A stretch of 64,000 nucleotides of DNA from Rotaria socialis (lineage: Eukaryota > Rotifera > Eurotatoria > Philodinida > Philodinidae): contig CAJNYU010002640.1 in NCBI GenBank assembly GCA_905331475.1, positions 124,001-188,000 on the forward strand. Reading direction: 5' to 3'. Below the pieces are notes generated by a model. That model ran no database searches and was not told where the DNA came from. It saw only the letters and a program-made list of their open reading frames with translations. This document shows positions 45,445 through 59,590 of this stretch, one piece after another. Positions within the stretch are counted from its first letter, which is position 1; each line of letters starts with the position of its first letter. The position numbers were made by a program, and so were the translations under genes.

Positions 45445-47984
45445 TTATACAAATGCTTGTTTTGTTTTCGAACTTTGAATATTTGTTTCTATGTACGTAT
45501 GCCAGATCAATGTTGTATATTTTTAAAAGCTATCAATTTATTTTTCGTTGAAAATATTTGCAAAATATGTATTTTAATTTATGAAAATGAATTTTATTTG
45601 TATTGAAAATAAAACAAATATGTACATAGATGTACATGCTAGAAGTAGGACAGGAATCCTAGTAGTGCGGTCGAGAAAATACCCTTAATTTATCGCTAGT
45701 CAAGTCAATAGATGATTTCGATGTCAAGGTATATTTTGCACATTTTTTATCCTCTGTAAATCTTTTTCTTTTTTATCATGTTCGACATATTTTTCATAAA
45801 TGCTACATTGTCATTCGTGTCTTTTTTTTCCATAGATCTATTACATTATATCGCCTATTGATCTATCTATCTATCTATCTATCGTTATATTGTATTTCTG
45901 TGGAGAACTAACAAAACAGCGTTCAGTAAGATTCAAGCATAAAAAATCGCTCAAATATCAACGTCATGAATTGAAGGAAATCAGATTAGTTTAATTTATT
46001 CCATGTGCTTCGTTGATTTTTGTATACGGTTTTATAATATATATATATATATATATATATGCCTCGTCATTCTATGATATATATGGTCGAAATCGTTTAG
46101 ATGTTTATGTGTGAATATGTAAAAGCAATATACTTTGCTAACATGTAAGTGAGTGTATGTTTGCGATAATTCATGACGTCGGAAAAAACTTGGAAACAGC
46201 AAAAGAAAACAAGAAAGAAAAAGATCGGAGACGATGAATAAGGAGTAACCAGTGATGACTATAACTCAAACTCAAAAGAAAATGAACCATTGCTGACGAC
46301 GAAGAATGAAGGGTGTAAAAAAGTTTTCATTCCCTCAATGAATGTTCTCTTTTTTTTGTTTTGCACATAAATCCACACTAGTAGCAGTTATTATCTGCGG
46401 TCCACGCTCTAGACATCTAGACGTACTCAATAGTAGAACGTTACTTTTCTTCATATTGTTTCTGTAGGGGTCAAAGCAACATTGATAATCGTCTAGATTT
46501 TGTTCAAAAAGTACTTTTTAAAGTATAAACTACATAAAAACTATTATGATCATATGTATGAGCATTGATTCTTATGAGTAGCTTTTATTTTTCTACGCCT
46601 CGTTCTTGTGTTTCTATCATTTGCTTACACCGTTGTGAATGGAACAAAGAAAAGAATTGAACGATTGGTTTTCCTCCTCCGCTGACTGTAACATGCGGAA
46701 TGAGCAAATAATATGAATGAATAATATGAAATAGAAAAGGTCTCTTCTAGTGGCTAAAGTGAGTCGATATATAATTGTCGTTTCTTTTTTTTCTGAATCA
46801 AGTTACTCAGTGCTATTTATTCTCTCTTTAAATTCTATAAAACACACCTAATATGAGATTTGAATGTGGTAAATCAGAATTACTATATTAGCTTGCTCAA
46901 TTTTTGATGTCAGGCAAAAAATTTTTATTAATTTTAAGCAATTGATAGATCAGGATGGCAGCAGAAACCGTAAATATTCTTGTTTGATTTTTATTTCTTT
47001 TTATTTATAAATTGTCGTTTAAATTGTCGTACTTTTTGTATTATGTTAATAATAATAATAATAATAATAAAAGCAAAGATTGCTTTATATAGTGCAACCG
47101 CTTTCATGATTTTTAAGATTATCTGTGTCTAAGTAACTATAATGTGATGCGATTGATAAAATGTGAAAATTATAGCAATGTGCAGCTCTAGACGCCCAGT
47201 GTATACAACGTGAATAATTGGCTTGATTAGTGGGAAATCATGTGAAAAAGAATATTACTTAAGGGAAAAAACATGTTTTACATCCTTTAATGAAAGAAAT
47301 AGCGGCATTATTTTCTCAACAGACTTACTGAGAATAGTATGTTTGTTTGTGTGCAATAAATAATTCCTTTTTTAAAAATATATTTAACGAGAAAAAAAAT
47401 GTATGCCATGCCAATTTCGTCTTGGTAATGTAATGCAATTTTCTTAGCCAGCTTATAACTGAACAGGTGAGTCGTAGATTTAGGATGACAAATAAAAACA
47501 GATAAGTGATAATAGATTCTATTCACACCTTAGATAAAAAAAATATTAAAGACAACGCCATCGTTATTACATGCACGAGTGATTGTTATAATGCTACTAA
47601 CGACAAAGTTTGAAGATACACGTCTTATTGATTCTATTAACTTCCTCCCTTCTAACAGATTATTGTTTCTCTGCGTTTCTTTTTATTGGCAAGAAAAAAA
47701 TCTGTAATAATACCACAATGTTGAGTGCCAATATCGTTACACCCGTCAGCTAATATGTGATAAATAGATTTCACATCTTTCTTTCAGATTATAAACAGAA
47801 CTACATGCGTATAATTATTATTGATAGAGTAGTTTGCGACAATCAGATTGACATTGATCGACCGTGAATGAGATTGTAAGTATTTCGACATTCATATAAA
47901 ACATAATAACAAATACATATTTATCATGTATGCACATATATGTTATCTATTTAGATCTTTGTTTTCTTAGATATTTCGATCATA
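45445..47984. other. Intergenic with simple repeats
   Basis: No gene recognised. It contains a (CTAT)n microsatellite near 45861-45884, a (TA)n run near 46036-46061 and an (AAT)n run near 47047-47070. The 5' part includes the TIGAR 3' untranslated region. Confidence 0.55.
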
Positions 47985-48317
47985 ATGCTTTTCTTTCGAC
48001 GTCGTGATACACTAACTCGGTCGAACTTGACCGATCAAGAACGATGCATACATGCATGTCTTTTCTTCTCATTTATCTTACTTATTCTTACGATTCTACT
48101 ATTTTATTTTGGTGCAACATCTAAAGGTATCGATGAGCCACGCCTTTATTATTATCTAGGAGCTGGTATTAGTCTTGGTTTTCTTATCTTAATGACAATA
48201 TGTACAATAATGTATATTCGACGATTTTATGGTGGTCCTGTATCTTCAACTCATCATCGAGGAATTACTTCGGAATCGGAACATGAGAGTTCAAAATATT
48301 CAAATAATGATGCATGA
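47985..48317 (+). CDS. Small two-pass membrane protein of unknown function
   Basis: A single 110-residue frame. Two hydrophobic segments stand out, about residues 24-46 (ACLFFSFILLILTILLFYFG) and 57-76 (LGAGISLGFLILMTICTIMY). A basic N-terminal RRRDTLTR precedes them and a polar Ser/His-rich tail with acidic patches follows. The basic residues suggest both ends face the cytosol. Codon use looks like neighbouring genes and the frame ends cleanly. I do not recognise the family. A splice acceptor-like TTCTTAG lies shortly upstream, so a 5' untranslated exon is possible. Confidence 0.55.
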   Translation: MLFFRRRDTLTRSNLTDQERCIHACLFFSFILLILTILLFYFGATSKGIDEPRLYYYLGAGISLGFLILMTICTIMYIRRFYGGPVSSTHHRGITSESEHESSKYSNNDA

Positions 48318-50995
48318 TAACTCAACATTATTCAATTATTTTCAATTGGGATTTTGAACTTTCAAAAAAAAGCATATTACAACCAAAATTTTAATACATT
48401 TATCTAGGTTGGATAAAGCAAAACAAAAAAAAATAGAACAAACTATTTTGCATTTTAATTTCATTATTATAATTAAGTAGACAGCATTTTTTTCTACAAG
48501 AAAAAAATATTTATTTATATAAATTTAATCGTATTTCTTTAACAAAGCGCAGAAGACATTTGATGAACTTTTCTATATTTATGCACACATATATGTATGT
48601 AAATGTTGGCTAGTTGATATAAACCATTCTTGGAACGAACCAAATTGTGTCAATTTATAAACAGACTTTTTTCTATTGTCTGAATGTTTTTCTTAATATT
48701 TCTGTCGCTGGCAGCTATGACTAATGGATGTTGAATCAATAGAAATATATGAAAATAGACTGAAACAAACAAAGACTTATTGTTACATTTGCGTGCTCTT
48801 CATCATATTGTTTTTACTCATCTAGGAAAAGTCATACTTTATTTGTGGCATCAAGATCAGAGACAACTTTCATAGTATCCTGTGTTCACATTAGATTTGA
48901 TTCTCCTCTAATTTGATATCAATCGTTCAAGTTCGATAGGGCGTTTCAAATTGGATTTTTCAAGATTGCAAGATTGTGATCTTATATCATAATTTTCATC
49001 AAAGAAGGAAAGTCTATAAACTACATGCAAGATGCCTATTTTCTTATTTACTGATAAGATTTTCCCTCGTAGCCAGAATATCTATTCTTTTTTCCTTCTG
49101 ATGATCTTCGCCTGAAGTGAAAGCAGTTAATAATAGCAAGTAAATATGTATACATAATAATGATAAATAAACAGACAACATCAATAGAGCAACAGAGCCA
49201 AAATCAATGTCAGATTGATAAAGATAAATTAACTCTTGCTCATCATATTCAAGATATTGTACGAAATTTCACAAATTTTCTGACTATGAAGACATCAAAT
49301 CATATTCAAAATATTCAGTATTTGGCTAATAATTCTCAAGTTTTTCATTTTATTGTAACTAAATAAGAACATTTAAAATAACATCATGATTTGAATTCCA
49401 ACATATTATTCACCATGAAAACACAACTAATAGTGTCGGAAGAATTCACATCTTTTGTTGTTTGTGAACAGAAAAATAGTAAAAGTCCATTGTAACCTAT
49501 TCGAAAAGAATTATCTAAATGGGAAAAAAAACAAAAGAAGATGATCCTAATAAAAATCATGTCTAACAATCAATCAACAAATAATTTGACATAATATTCA
49601 TTCATATTTTTGTCTTTCATAGAAGTCTGCGGATTTCAAATCTCATTCAAAATTTCTACTTAGCGATAATAAATTATTGACTTTTACGAGGTTGATAAAT
49701 TCATGATGGACGCAAAGCTCACTATACCGCCAAATTACTCAAAGCAAAAACCAACATGCTTTTAAATATTTCTCTATAGAATAGCATACGAATGATTAAT
49801 TTGACAGAAGTCATTTATCAATGGTGACTGTTTTAGTGAAGAGGATGCCAAATTAATGTTCTCGGTTTCTATAGAACATTGAGTCGCATTGCATGTTAGG
49901 TCATTTTTTCTGAAATTGTTTTTCTATTTTATCGCTTGGCAGAATAATTGCTTGCTGTGACTTTTATAGGAAAAACTTAGTAAAATAACGCATTTAGGGA
50001 AAGGAGATTCTTGCTGCAAGAGAAACGTTAATTTTCTCTGTTGAAACTTAGTTTTGCCGCCACTGAAAATTCACGAGATAATGCTTAAATAAAAACGTGT
50101 AGAGGAATATTAAAAACTATGTTCAACAGTTTAAGATGTTGAAAACCAATTGTAAATATTTTGTCCAATTACTTTCTAATCATGCGTTAAATAAATTGAA
50201 TACTAATAATATCAAAGACATTTTTCATCAGACAAACAAATAGCAAAAAAGATTCTACAAAAAAAGATTCATTTCAACGGATGTTGTCTATATCTACTTC
50301 TCAGTTTTGTGGTTAATATTTTAGTTTGATACGTTTCTGTGCATTCACATATGTTACAAAGTTCTATTTATTTTTTTATTATACATACTCGTAGAGTAAA
50401 GAATGCATGAGACTTGGTTCAAATTAAATTCTATTCATTTTTGAACTAACTTTGACTTTAATCGACCATAGTTATATACCTCAATGACTATCACCTGCTA
50501 AGGTTGTTAGTATAATTTTTACGTCTATGTAACGATAGGAGCGACCTCTCTCGAGAAGTTTTGGATTCGAGTAGAATTTTCATCGACAATCATTTACCAC
50601 GTTTGGCCTTAATGGATGTTTTATATTTATCATTATTTTTTTTTCTTATACAGTAAGCTATTTAAGAACTGATGATTAATATTTTATACAATATATCTTT
50701 TGCAAATATGTAGGTGAGCTGAGCAAGATTTCTTTTGTTGTCGATGGTTGGGAACGATTTTCAGATGTATTTTATCGTAAACATATGAACAGATAAGGAT
50801 ACATGCAATTGAAATTCTTCAGTCTAAATACATAAGCTATCAGTTATTTTGTTTTATATAGAAAAAAATTTACAATCAGATAAGATATAGTAAAAAGTCT
50901 AGTAAAATACAAAACGTATATATATATATATTATTAACTTGAGAAGAAAAAGTTTCGTTAATCTTCTTCTCTTAACTAAACAAAATAATATTTAA
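48318..50995. other. Intergenic, no gene supported
   Basis: A 68-codon frame at 49160-49366 has a polar Q/N-rich composition but no family resemblance, and I do not call it. No repeats with clear ends. The right edge should be the 3' untranslated region of the minus-strand gene that ends at 50996. Confidence 0.45.
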
Positions 50996-51442
50996 TTAAA
51001 TATTTTGATGAAGTATTGAAGAAATAATTTTTTTATCATGTTCATTCGTTGATAATCGTTTTAGAAAATTATTTTCATTTAAATTTGAATTAGTTTTCTC
51101 TTCTATTTGTGTTCTATTCCAATTATTAATCCAAATATTACGAAATATAGACACCAGACGACCGGTTTCATTTGATTTTGTTGTTAATTTTGAACAAAAT
51201 GTTTCCCATCGTTGAGTAGGCTCAATTGGCGCTTGAGATGGATCAGCCTTTTTCCAAGGGCCTACTATACCGTAATCATTTGGTTTTGTATAATTTTCTT
51301 TATTAGTTTTTGATAATGAATTTTTTAAACGTGTTTCAAATAAATCCCAATGACGATCACCGACGCGTTGTAGAATATTTTCACTTAATTCGATTTTTAA
51401 TGCTAAATGTTGACGATTTGCAGATGAATTTGAGCTTGACAT
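50996..51442 (-). CDS. Hypothetical protein, 148 residues
   Basis: An intronless frame with normal-looking composition. It is polar with a predicted helical start (LALKIELSENILQRVG) and a conserved-looking central segment (DYGIVGPWKKADPSQAP). No membrane segment, signal peptide or Cys/His cluster. I do not recognise the family. The start ATG is followed upstream by TTATTTAACT and a gap of 767 bases to the divergent M6PR gene, so the two may share a promoter region. Judged a real gene from length and composition only. Confidence 0.55.
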   Translation of the reverse strand: MSSSNSSANRQHLALKIELSENILQRVGDRHWDLFETRLKNSLSKTNKENYTKPNDYGIVGPWKKADPSQAPIEPTQRWETFCSKLTTKSNETGRLVSIFRNIWINNWNRTQIEEKTNSNLNENNFLKRLSTNEHDKKIISSILHQNI

Positions 51443-52209
51443 TATTTAACTAAAAGAAATAAGTTTCAAATATTGAAGATTTTTATGGTTTTCAAAATCA
51501 CAAGATATGTTTCTTTTTTTTCTGCTCTTGTTCAACCTTGAGTATATATACTGAAAAAGGCATGGTAAAACGGCATTTTTTTTTGTCTTTATTAGACATA
51601 CGAAGCCAGACAACTTACTTGATACAGACAGAAAATGATTCTGTATACTTTCGTTATTCTTCTCTGTCTCATCTTGTTTTTTTCCTGCTCGTGGATGTTT
51701 TTCGTGTAGAACTATTCATTCAAATAGAATTGACGAACGGAGAAGAATAATAAAGAGAAGAGAAGCACATCGTATATGATAGATATCAATGAGATAAGTT
51801 TCATTTACACGAATAGATACTTATTCACAATAAAGAATACAAAATCTCGTAACGGTTCATTTTAGTTTTATAAAAACGAAATAAATTATGTGAACTAACC
51901 TTGAATACATCCAATTTGTGATGGTGTTTACTATCTTTGCCGTTAAAATTATTATGAATGGCACACGTCGCTACTCTTTCTCTCTCTCTCTCTTGTTTCT
52001 TGTCTCTTGTGCAATGGACTCAATCAAAGGAAGCAAGCAAGCAATCAAAATAAAAATCAACAAGAAGAAAAAGTAGCACAGAAAGAAAGAATGACTGTTA
52101 ACTAAATATGCTATTTCTTTACAATTTGCTCAATCATGCATAGCGTAGTTTTAATGATTTGAAAGACGAAACCATTAAACAAAATGATGTATAAGAAAAT
52201 ATTTTCTAG
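51443..52209. promoter_or_regulatory. Divergent intergenic region upstream of the 148-residue gene and M6PR
   Basis: Lies between two head-to-head genes. It contains a (CT)n run near 51976-51993. No specific element was identified. Confidence 0.35.
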
Positions 52210-53969
52210 ATGGCTATCATATGCACAGTATTCTTCTTAATTGTCTACTGCTCATTAGTTTATGGTGGATGCCATATTAATCAAGATGAATCAACGAAAA
52301 ACGTTTATGACAATATGAAGAAATGGAAAATCTTTGGAAACACGTAAATATTTTATTTCTTATTTAATTATCATTGATTCAATTGTTTTTATTTAGTTTA
52401 ACAGTGTTTAGTAGGGAATCAACGTTTTCTGTTGGAATATGTTCATCGCCTTTTAACGCAACTGATGTAGCAGCTATTATTCAAAAAGAAAGTAATGTTT
52501 CTTATGTTCTCGGAAAACTAGATCAAGTCAATCTTATTCAAGGAGGTTAATAGAAATTCTTGTTGATTGTTGTTTGTACTAAAAGCAAAAAAAAGAATTT
52601 CTTTTTAGATAAATGGATCCTTTTAACTTATGAAAATGGTGATGAATACGATGCCATTTGTAATAATTTAACACGATCAGCTTCGATTATGTTTGTTTGT
52701 GGATCAAATATGGTTAGTAAGATCTAAAGTCTCTCTTTCATAATTGCATTCAAAGAGAAACAAAAATTACTTCTGTTAGAGATTGTAAATATCCGACAAG
52801 ACTCTTCAGTGTTTTATATCTAGTTTATTGGCACAATTCATTCATTCATGTCGAATCTATGAGAGAATTCTTCCAAACGATAAATTGTCGTTGAATCAAG
52901 ACTACGTGAAATATACACACATACACTGTAGTTTAGTAAAATTTCTCATAAATAAATGCCATGAAACTTTATCAGAAAATTAATTTTCTCATTTCCAAGT
53001 CAAACTTACATAGTAACAACATTTAGTAAGAACAACAGCTTTTTTGTGAATATTTCAGATTGCTTCACTTCTATTACATTACTTTACAAATATGATAATC
53101 CTTTGACATGCAGTGCCTTATTTACTGTTTTTGAGTAAGTAGCTAGGCAAACAAAGCACTTGATTTAAACTATTGCTAAAAATTGTTCTCATTGAGACTT
53201 TTCTTTTGTATTAATTTTTACATCGAAACTTATTCTTTCTAGATGTTTCACAAGGGTAATACGAAATCTATTTTCTTTAAGAAATATCATAAAAGTGAAG
53301 TATTTTCATAATGCTAAACTGAAGATACGAAATCTTTTTTATAATATTTATAGCTGATTTAAGTCGTGCTTTAGTAAGAAGACGCTCCTCATCAGTGTCA
53401 AGCTTTCAGAAGTTCTAATATCAATTATTTTCCCGTCAAAGAATTTGTTTGAGATGAAAGTTCCTCTAAATTTTGCAATATGTATATATAAAAACAAGCA
53501 TACTCTTTACTTAATGTGGGTCACATATTTCTCTAGGTTGGTCTTACAATTCTCCAAGCACATACAACATCTAATCAACAGTGCAACTATATGTTTCAAT
53601 TGCAAGTTCCAGAGATGTGCCCAATTGTAGAGAAAGATGATAAATTAAGTGGCGGTGCCATCTTTCTTATTGTGTGAGTGACCATATATTGAAAGTTTTT
53701 TATTTAATAAATCATCTATTTCTATGTTGTTTAGTATCGGTAGTTTAGCAGCTGCCTATTTAATTCTGGGAGCTGTGTATATGCACGTGAAACATGGAGC
53801 CCGTGGTATTGAACATATTCCCAATTTAGAAATGTGGCGTAAAATGGGTGGTTTAGCTGCTGATGGGTGTGATTTTTGTTGCCGTTGTGAAAGGACTTCA
53901 CCACGGGCTGGATATTTTTTTGATGAATCGGGACTGGACGCACATGATGATGATATTCTTTCTCCATGA
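52210..53969 (+). CDS. M6PR: Cation-dependent mannose-6-phosphate receptor-like protein
   Basis: Type I membrane receptor that sorts lysosomal enzymes from the Golgi to endosomes. Five exons, 52210-52343, 52397-52545, 52609-52712, 53537-53673 and 53735-53969, sum to 759 bases (252 residues; human 277). A signal peptide covers about 1-19. The lumenal MRH/P-lectin domain shows KWILLTYENGDEYDAICNN and paired Cys (CNYMFQ..., MCP). One transmembrane segment lies at about 167-190. The cytosolic tail matches the CD-MPR pattern: HGARGIEHIPNLEMWRKMGG, LAADGCDFCCR, and an acidic ending DDDILSP comparable with the vertebrate acidic-dileucine sorting signal, here Ile-Leu. The 824-base third-to-fourth exon intron is by far the longest in the gene. 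Ligand residues were not checked one by one. Confidence 0.88.
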
Positions 53970-54246
53970 TAGTAATCTAAAAAAAATCCAACATTTAAAG
54001 AATCTCTAATTATTAAACTGACATTTTTTCGAAAACAAAATATTTGTGATCTTCTTTCCTTACTCTTAGTTAATCTCCTGTCTTTCATTTTTATTTTATT
54101 TTATTAATATTTTTTGTGTTTTCATTCTCATGCTTTATGTATTGGCAACTGCAACATGAATTCAATAACAAAATAAATCAAACAATTTGACAATTCATTT
54201 TAAATGTTTTCCATCAACAATTTTATTTCTTTTTTAAATTTTAGCT

Positions 54247-55727
54247 ATGCAAGACAATCAAACTTTACAATCGATTCGTTATCAACGTGGTTTATTATCA
54301 ATTTTGGATCAATTAAAATTACCAGACGAATCTATCTATATTCCTATTCATTCAGTCGATGATGCATGGAAAGCTATTCATACAATGTCAATTCGAGGTA
54401 TATATTGAATGGAGAGAATTAGAAAAATTCAACGCTCAGCCTTATCGAGATATCAGCGAAAATTGATCGATATTTATGCACTATCAATAGTATGAAGATG
54501 CTGATTTCAAGAGAAATAAAACAAGTTATCTCTAGTTTCATCGATTACATCTTTTTTTACTTATGATTAGTTATTTTTAGAAAACAACTTCAGAGTTTAC
54601 TAGAAATATTTTTTTGTTAGGTTTACTTTGTTTGAATATAATGAGTCTAGAGAATCTGATACATAGAAAATACAAGAAGAAACTTTTTAACTAATATTAT
54701 ATTTTTTTCCAGGTGCTCCTGCAATAGCTGTATGTGGTGTATTAAGTCTTGCTGTTGAATTACATCATTCTCGATCTAAATTTGAATCTATTGCAGCTGT
54801 TCAACATTTTGTTACTGATCAATTGAATTATTTATCAACTGCTCGGCCAACCGCAGTAAATATGGCTGAAGCTGCCGCGACTATTATTGATTATTTAATT
54901 CCATTGAGTAATAAACAAGTAGACTTATTGTTATATATTGATGATCTACTCGATTTCATGGAAAAATTTCTCGAACATGATCTTGCTGATAATCGATCAA
55001 TCGGTCGTTACGGCGCTGAAACTATTCGTAACAATAATCCGACCCCAAAACAATTAACTGTTTTAACTCATTGCAATACTGGTTCATTGGCAACTGTTGG
55101 CTTTGGTACAGCTCTTGGTGTTGTTCGGCAATTAGCAGCAAATAATGATCTTAAATTAGTATATTTTACTGAAACTCGACCATATAATCAAGGTTCAAGA
55201 TTAACGGCTTATGAATTAGTACACGATCGTATACCACATTCCATGATATGTGATTCAATGGCCGGTCTTTTGATGCGAACACAACCTATTCATGCAGTTG
55301 TTGTTGGTGCTGATTGTGTAACAGCAAATGGTGATACAGCTAATAAAATTGGTACTTATCAATTGGCTATACTTGCTAAATATCATCATATACCATTTTA
55401 TATTGCTGCACCAACAACATCTATTGATTTAGATAAAAAAACAGGGGCTGAAATTGTTATTGAACAACGTCCATCAAGAGAAATGACAACTATCAAAGGA
55501 ATAAATATTGCTGCAGAAGGTAAAATATTTCTGAATACTCTTTTATCACTATGAAGTTTTCTGTTATTGTTTTTACTGTTATCTTCTTAGGTGTTCAAGT
55601 TTGGAATCCAGCATTTGATGTAACACCGGCAGCTTTGATAACTAGTATTATAACAGAACATGGCGTTTTTAAACCTGATGAACTGGAAGAAAAATTATTA
55701 TCTCTACAAAAAAATGTTTCAACATGA
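54247..55727 (+). CDS. MRI1: Methylthioribose-1-phosphate isomerase
   Basis: Converts methylthioribose-1-phosphate to methylthioribulose-1-phosphate in cytosolic methionine salvage. Three exons, 54247-54397, 54713-55519 and 55591-55727, sum to 1095 bases (364 residues; human 369). Matches the aIF2B/MtnA family: [13 protein letters not shown] at the N terminus, [21 protein letters not shown] with the catalytic Cys at about 171, [16 protein letters not shown], and [17 protein letters not shown] with the catalytic Asp at about 251. The C terminus [12 protein letters not shown] is typical. The sequence directly before the ATG (TTTTAGCT) looks like a splice acceptor, so a 5' untranslated exon is likely. 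It starts 277 bases after M6PR ends, on the same strand. Confidence 0.95.
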
Positions 55728-55849
55728 GCACTTAAATATTTTCTAATTTTGTTTTGGCAGCTTTCGATACGTTGTTGTCAGAATAAAAGTGACTAAATAG
55801 TGATAATAAATTGTTTCAGATCTATTAAAAAAAAACTAGATAAAGTATT

Positions 55850-57075
<1,226 letters not shown>

Positions 57076-58318
57076 TTTACCATGTTTTTGTTACTTTTGT
57101 TGACAATAAAAAAAAGACAATTCTGCTAAATTATCGAAATTTAGTCAAAAACAAAAATAGAAAAACTGTAGCCATTTTCAAAACTAGAAACAACCCGGCA
57201 GAATTAGCATCGATTCAACTATGAAATAGTTTATATAGGTAACGATGAACTGGTAACTATAAATTGATAGATATTTGAATTACAAACAGTTATTTTATTT
57301 TCGGTATGATAGCTGAGTGTTTAGTTTTCGTTTTTGTTTTTGCCTAATATGAGATCAATAGTGCTGATGCTGATTCAAAATTATTTAAACAGAGATATGG
57401 TGTTAGTTTTTTTGACTGTGCCTTATTTCTAATAAAATTTTTAGTATGAAAATTTTTTTGTTTAGAAATATATGTTTAGAGAAAAATAATTTGGAAGAAA
57501 TCGTTTTTCATATTAATCACTACAAACGACTCGAAAATGAGTAGAGTTGTCATGAAAAATGTACCTGTCACTACTGTCATCAATATTGCAATTGTGTTGT
57601 TCTGTCTCTTAGTATAAGAACGAATATTTGTTGATACATTTTATTTTCTATTAATAGATAACAAAAAATTGATATAGAAATCTTTTGAATAGATTTTCAA
57701 TCAAGTTAAATGAAACGAATTTGAATAACTATGTACTCCAGAATATATTATCACACACTCGTATGAATAGCATATTGATTGTTTATTTCTCTATGATAAA
57801 ATTGGTAAATGTGAACTGTAAGGTCAACTAATCGCTTGATAAATGCTCAAAAATAAAACAATAAAACACAATAGAACAAGTGAAACTCAACTACAGCGTT
57901 CATGAAAAGATATTTCATTTATTAAAATAATATTTTATATAAAGATGAATAGACTCGATCGTTTCGATATATCCTAACAAAAAAACTGGTATACACTGCA
58001 AGTGCGAATCTCGTTCTTTGAATTTCAAGATTGTTATTTCAAAATTCACTTGTTAAAACTTGTCAAATATGTCTTTCTTCATATTATATAGTAAATTGCA
58101 TTAATTTCATATAGTTTGGGACGAAGAGAAAAATCAAAAGTTTTTGTAAAGATTTCACCGTAGATGAATAGAAGAAAAATAATGAGATCGAATTTCATAT
58201 TGAATATTTTCGATCGACGAAATAATATATTTAAGAAACAAAAGAAGAACATTGATAGACATTTTGTTTTTTCTTATAAATATATACAGAAATTGTTATT
58301 AATAAATTTTGATATGTT
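57076..58318. other. Intergenic, no gene seen
   Basis: AT-rich, between convergent TRMT61A and the CDK2AP-like gene. No coding, RNA or transposon signal recognised. Confidence 0.5.
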
Positions 58319-58597
58319 TCAAGGTCGACTATCTCGATCACATTCAAGTTGACATTCTCGAACCAGAACACGAGCTGATGCAATCGCACGCCGTAAACGT
58401 TCAGCTGAATTTGTATTGCCCGCATATGTTGGTTTAGTATCTTTACCCATTTCTTCAATAACATTAAGTAATTGAACATACTTCGTTTGTTGCATAACAC
58501 GTTGTTGAACAGCAGGTGGAATTAGAACATATGGCTGAGATTGTTGTTTTATCCGCTGTTCCGGCTTACGAATTGATAAATTCATGGTTAAATCCAT
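58319..58597 (-). CDS. CDK2-associated protein (CDK2AP1/2, DOC-1) homolog
   Basis: Intronless 92-residue frame. The C-terminal two-thirds match CDK2AP1/2: TKYVQLLNVIEEMGKD, KPTYAGNTNSAERLRRAI, ASARVLVRECQLECDRD, residue for residue in the same order as the vertebrate SKYxELLxIIEELGK...PTYAGS...MERLKR...ARxLVRECLAETER block. The N-terminal part is basic and Gln-rich and does not align. The family is a subunit of the NuRD chromatin complex and a negative regulator of CDK2. Vertebrate genes have several exons; an intronless copy here could reflect retroposition or intron loss. A plus-strand frame in the same place is a shadow. Confidence 0.85.
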   Translation of the reverse strand: MDLTMNLSIRKPEQRIKQQSQPYVLIPPAVQQRVMQQTKYVQLLNVIEEMGKDTKPTYAGNTNSAERLRRAIASARVLVRECQLECDRDSRP

Positions 58598-58913
58598 TCT
58601 GTTTTTGTAGTAAACAAAAAGAAAAATAATAAGTAGTCTATAGTCTAGACAGAAAGAAAAACAACAACTTATAAATAATACTAATAAAAAACATATTTGA
58701 GCCTATCAGATATGAAGAATAGAAATAGATTATAAATGTATTAATGAAAGAGTGAAAGAATTATGGGTACTGCTCTCAGCAGTGCTTCCAACAGAAATCT
58801 AAAACAAAGTATACTGTACACTTTGTTTTTCTGAGCACAAATGCACACTGCTACTCAGTGTTTCCAATAACAAGCGTAAACAACAGAAGCAAAATGTACA
58901 GAACATCCCAGAT

Positions 58914-58995
58914 TAATGATTCTGGAGAACGGATATTGCGGGAGCCGGCAGGAAAATGCGGGAAAACCATCGTATCCTGCATGAAAGCACAGGAA
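58914..58995. repeat. Diverged partial copy of the CCGGAAA-rich fold-back element
   Basis: AATGATTCTGGAGAACGGAT and the following AGCCGGCAGGAAAATGCGGG and ATCGTATCCTGCATGAAAG words align with the ends of the 20406 and 36879 elements. The copy stops after about 80 bases and lacks a second end. It is an old or truncated copy. Confidence 0.55.
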
Positions 58996-59502
58996 ATCGT
59001 TGTAAACTACAGTGTACACTTTGGTAAAACATTTTACACTTTGATTTCTGAGCCTTAAAAACTGTACGTAATATTAAACTATGCATTATCTTTAAATTAT
59101 GGTAAAGTGTGATATCCTGGGTTCAATTCTATGATGGACTGAATAGAGAAAAAATTAACAATTTATTTAGCTTTTTAGATTGTGAAAAGTTAGGTTTTCG
59201 TACACTTTGGCACATTTTATTGACGAAAACAAAATGTACAGGTACACTTTGCTCATATAATACAGACGGTACAGTACATTTTGCTTTAGATTTCCATGGG
59301 AAACGCTGCTGCTGCGGCTATATTGAAACTGAAAACTGATGTCAATCGCTTGGTTTACTTTCGAAAATCAACCAATAGAAAAATTATTAAAGTGCATTAA
59401 TAAACTTCACGTTACGCATTCGATGCGCGAACTCCGCATGGCAGCGGTGCGTATACCAATTTTCCGTGCCTCATGCGTACCGATAGCATCCCTAATCCAC
59501 TC

Positions 59503-59590
59503 TCCCCCGACGACTCCCCGGGGAGTCCCCACAAAAGAACGAAATCCCTAGGGACTCCCTGGGGATTCTTCTAGGGAGAGTTGACTAGGG
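59503..59590. repeat. Short GC-rich fold-back repeat
   Basis: ACTCTCCC and the mirrored GGGAGAGTT enclose repeated GACTCCCCGGGGAGTC and TAGGGACTCCCTGGGGA palindromes. Locally GC-rich in an AT-rich setting. A half-site of the TAGGGATGC MITE type lies just before it (near 59485-59493). No function visible. Confidence 0.5.

Noticed and set aside
49160..49366. 68-codon Gln/Asn-rich frame
   Set aside because: No homology, no splice context, and composition expected by chance in AT-rich DNA.
53059..53134. Extra M6PR exon
   Set aside because: 76 bases would shift the frame between two phase-0 junctions that already align well with CD-M6PR.
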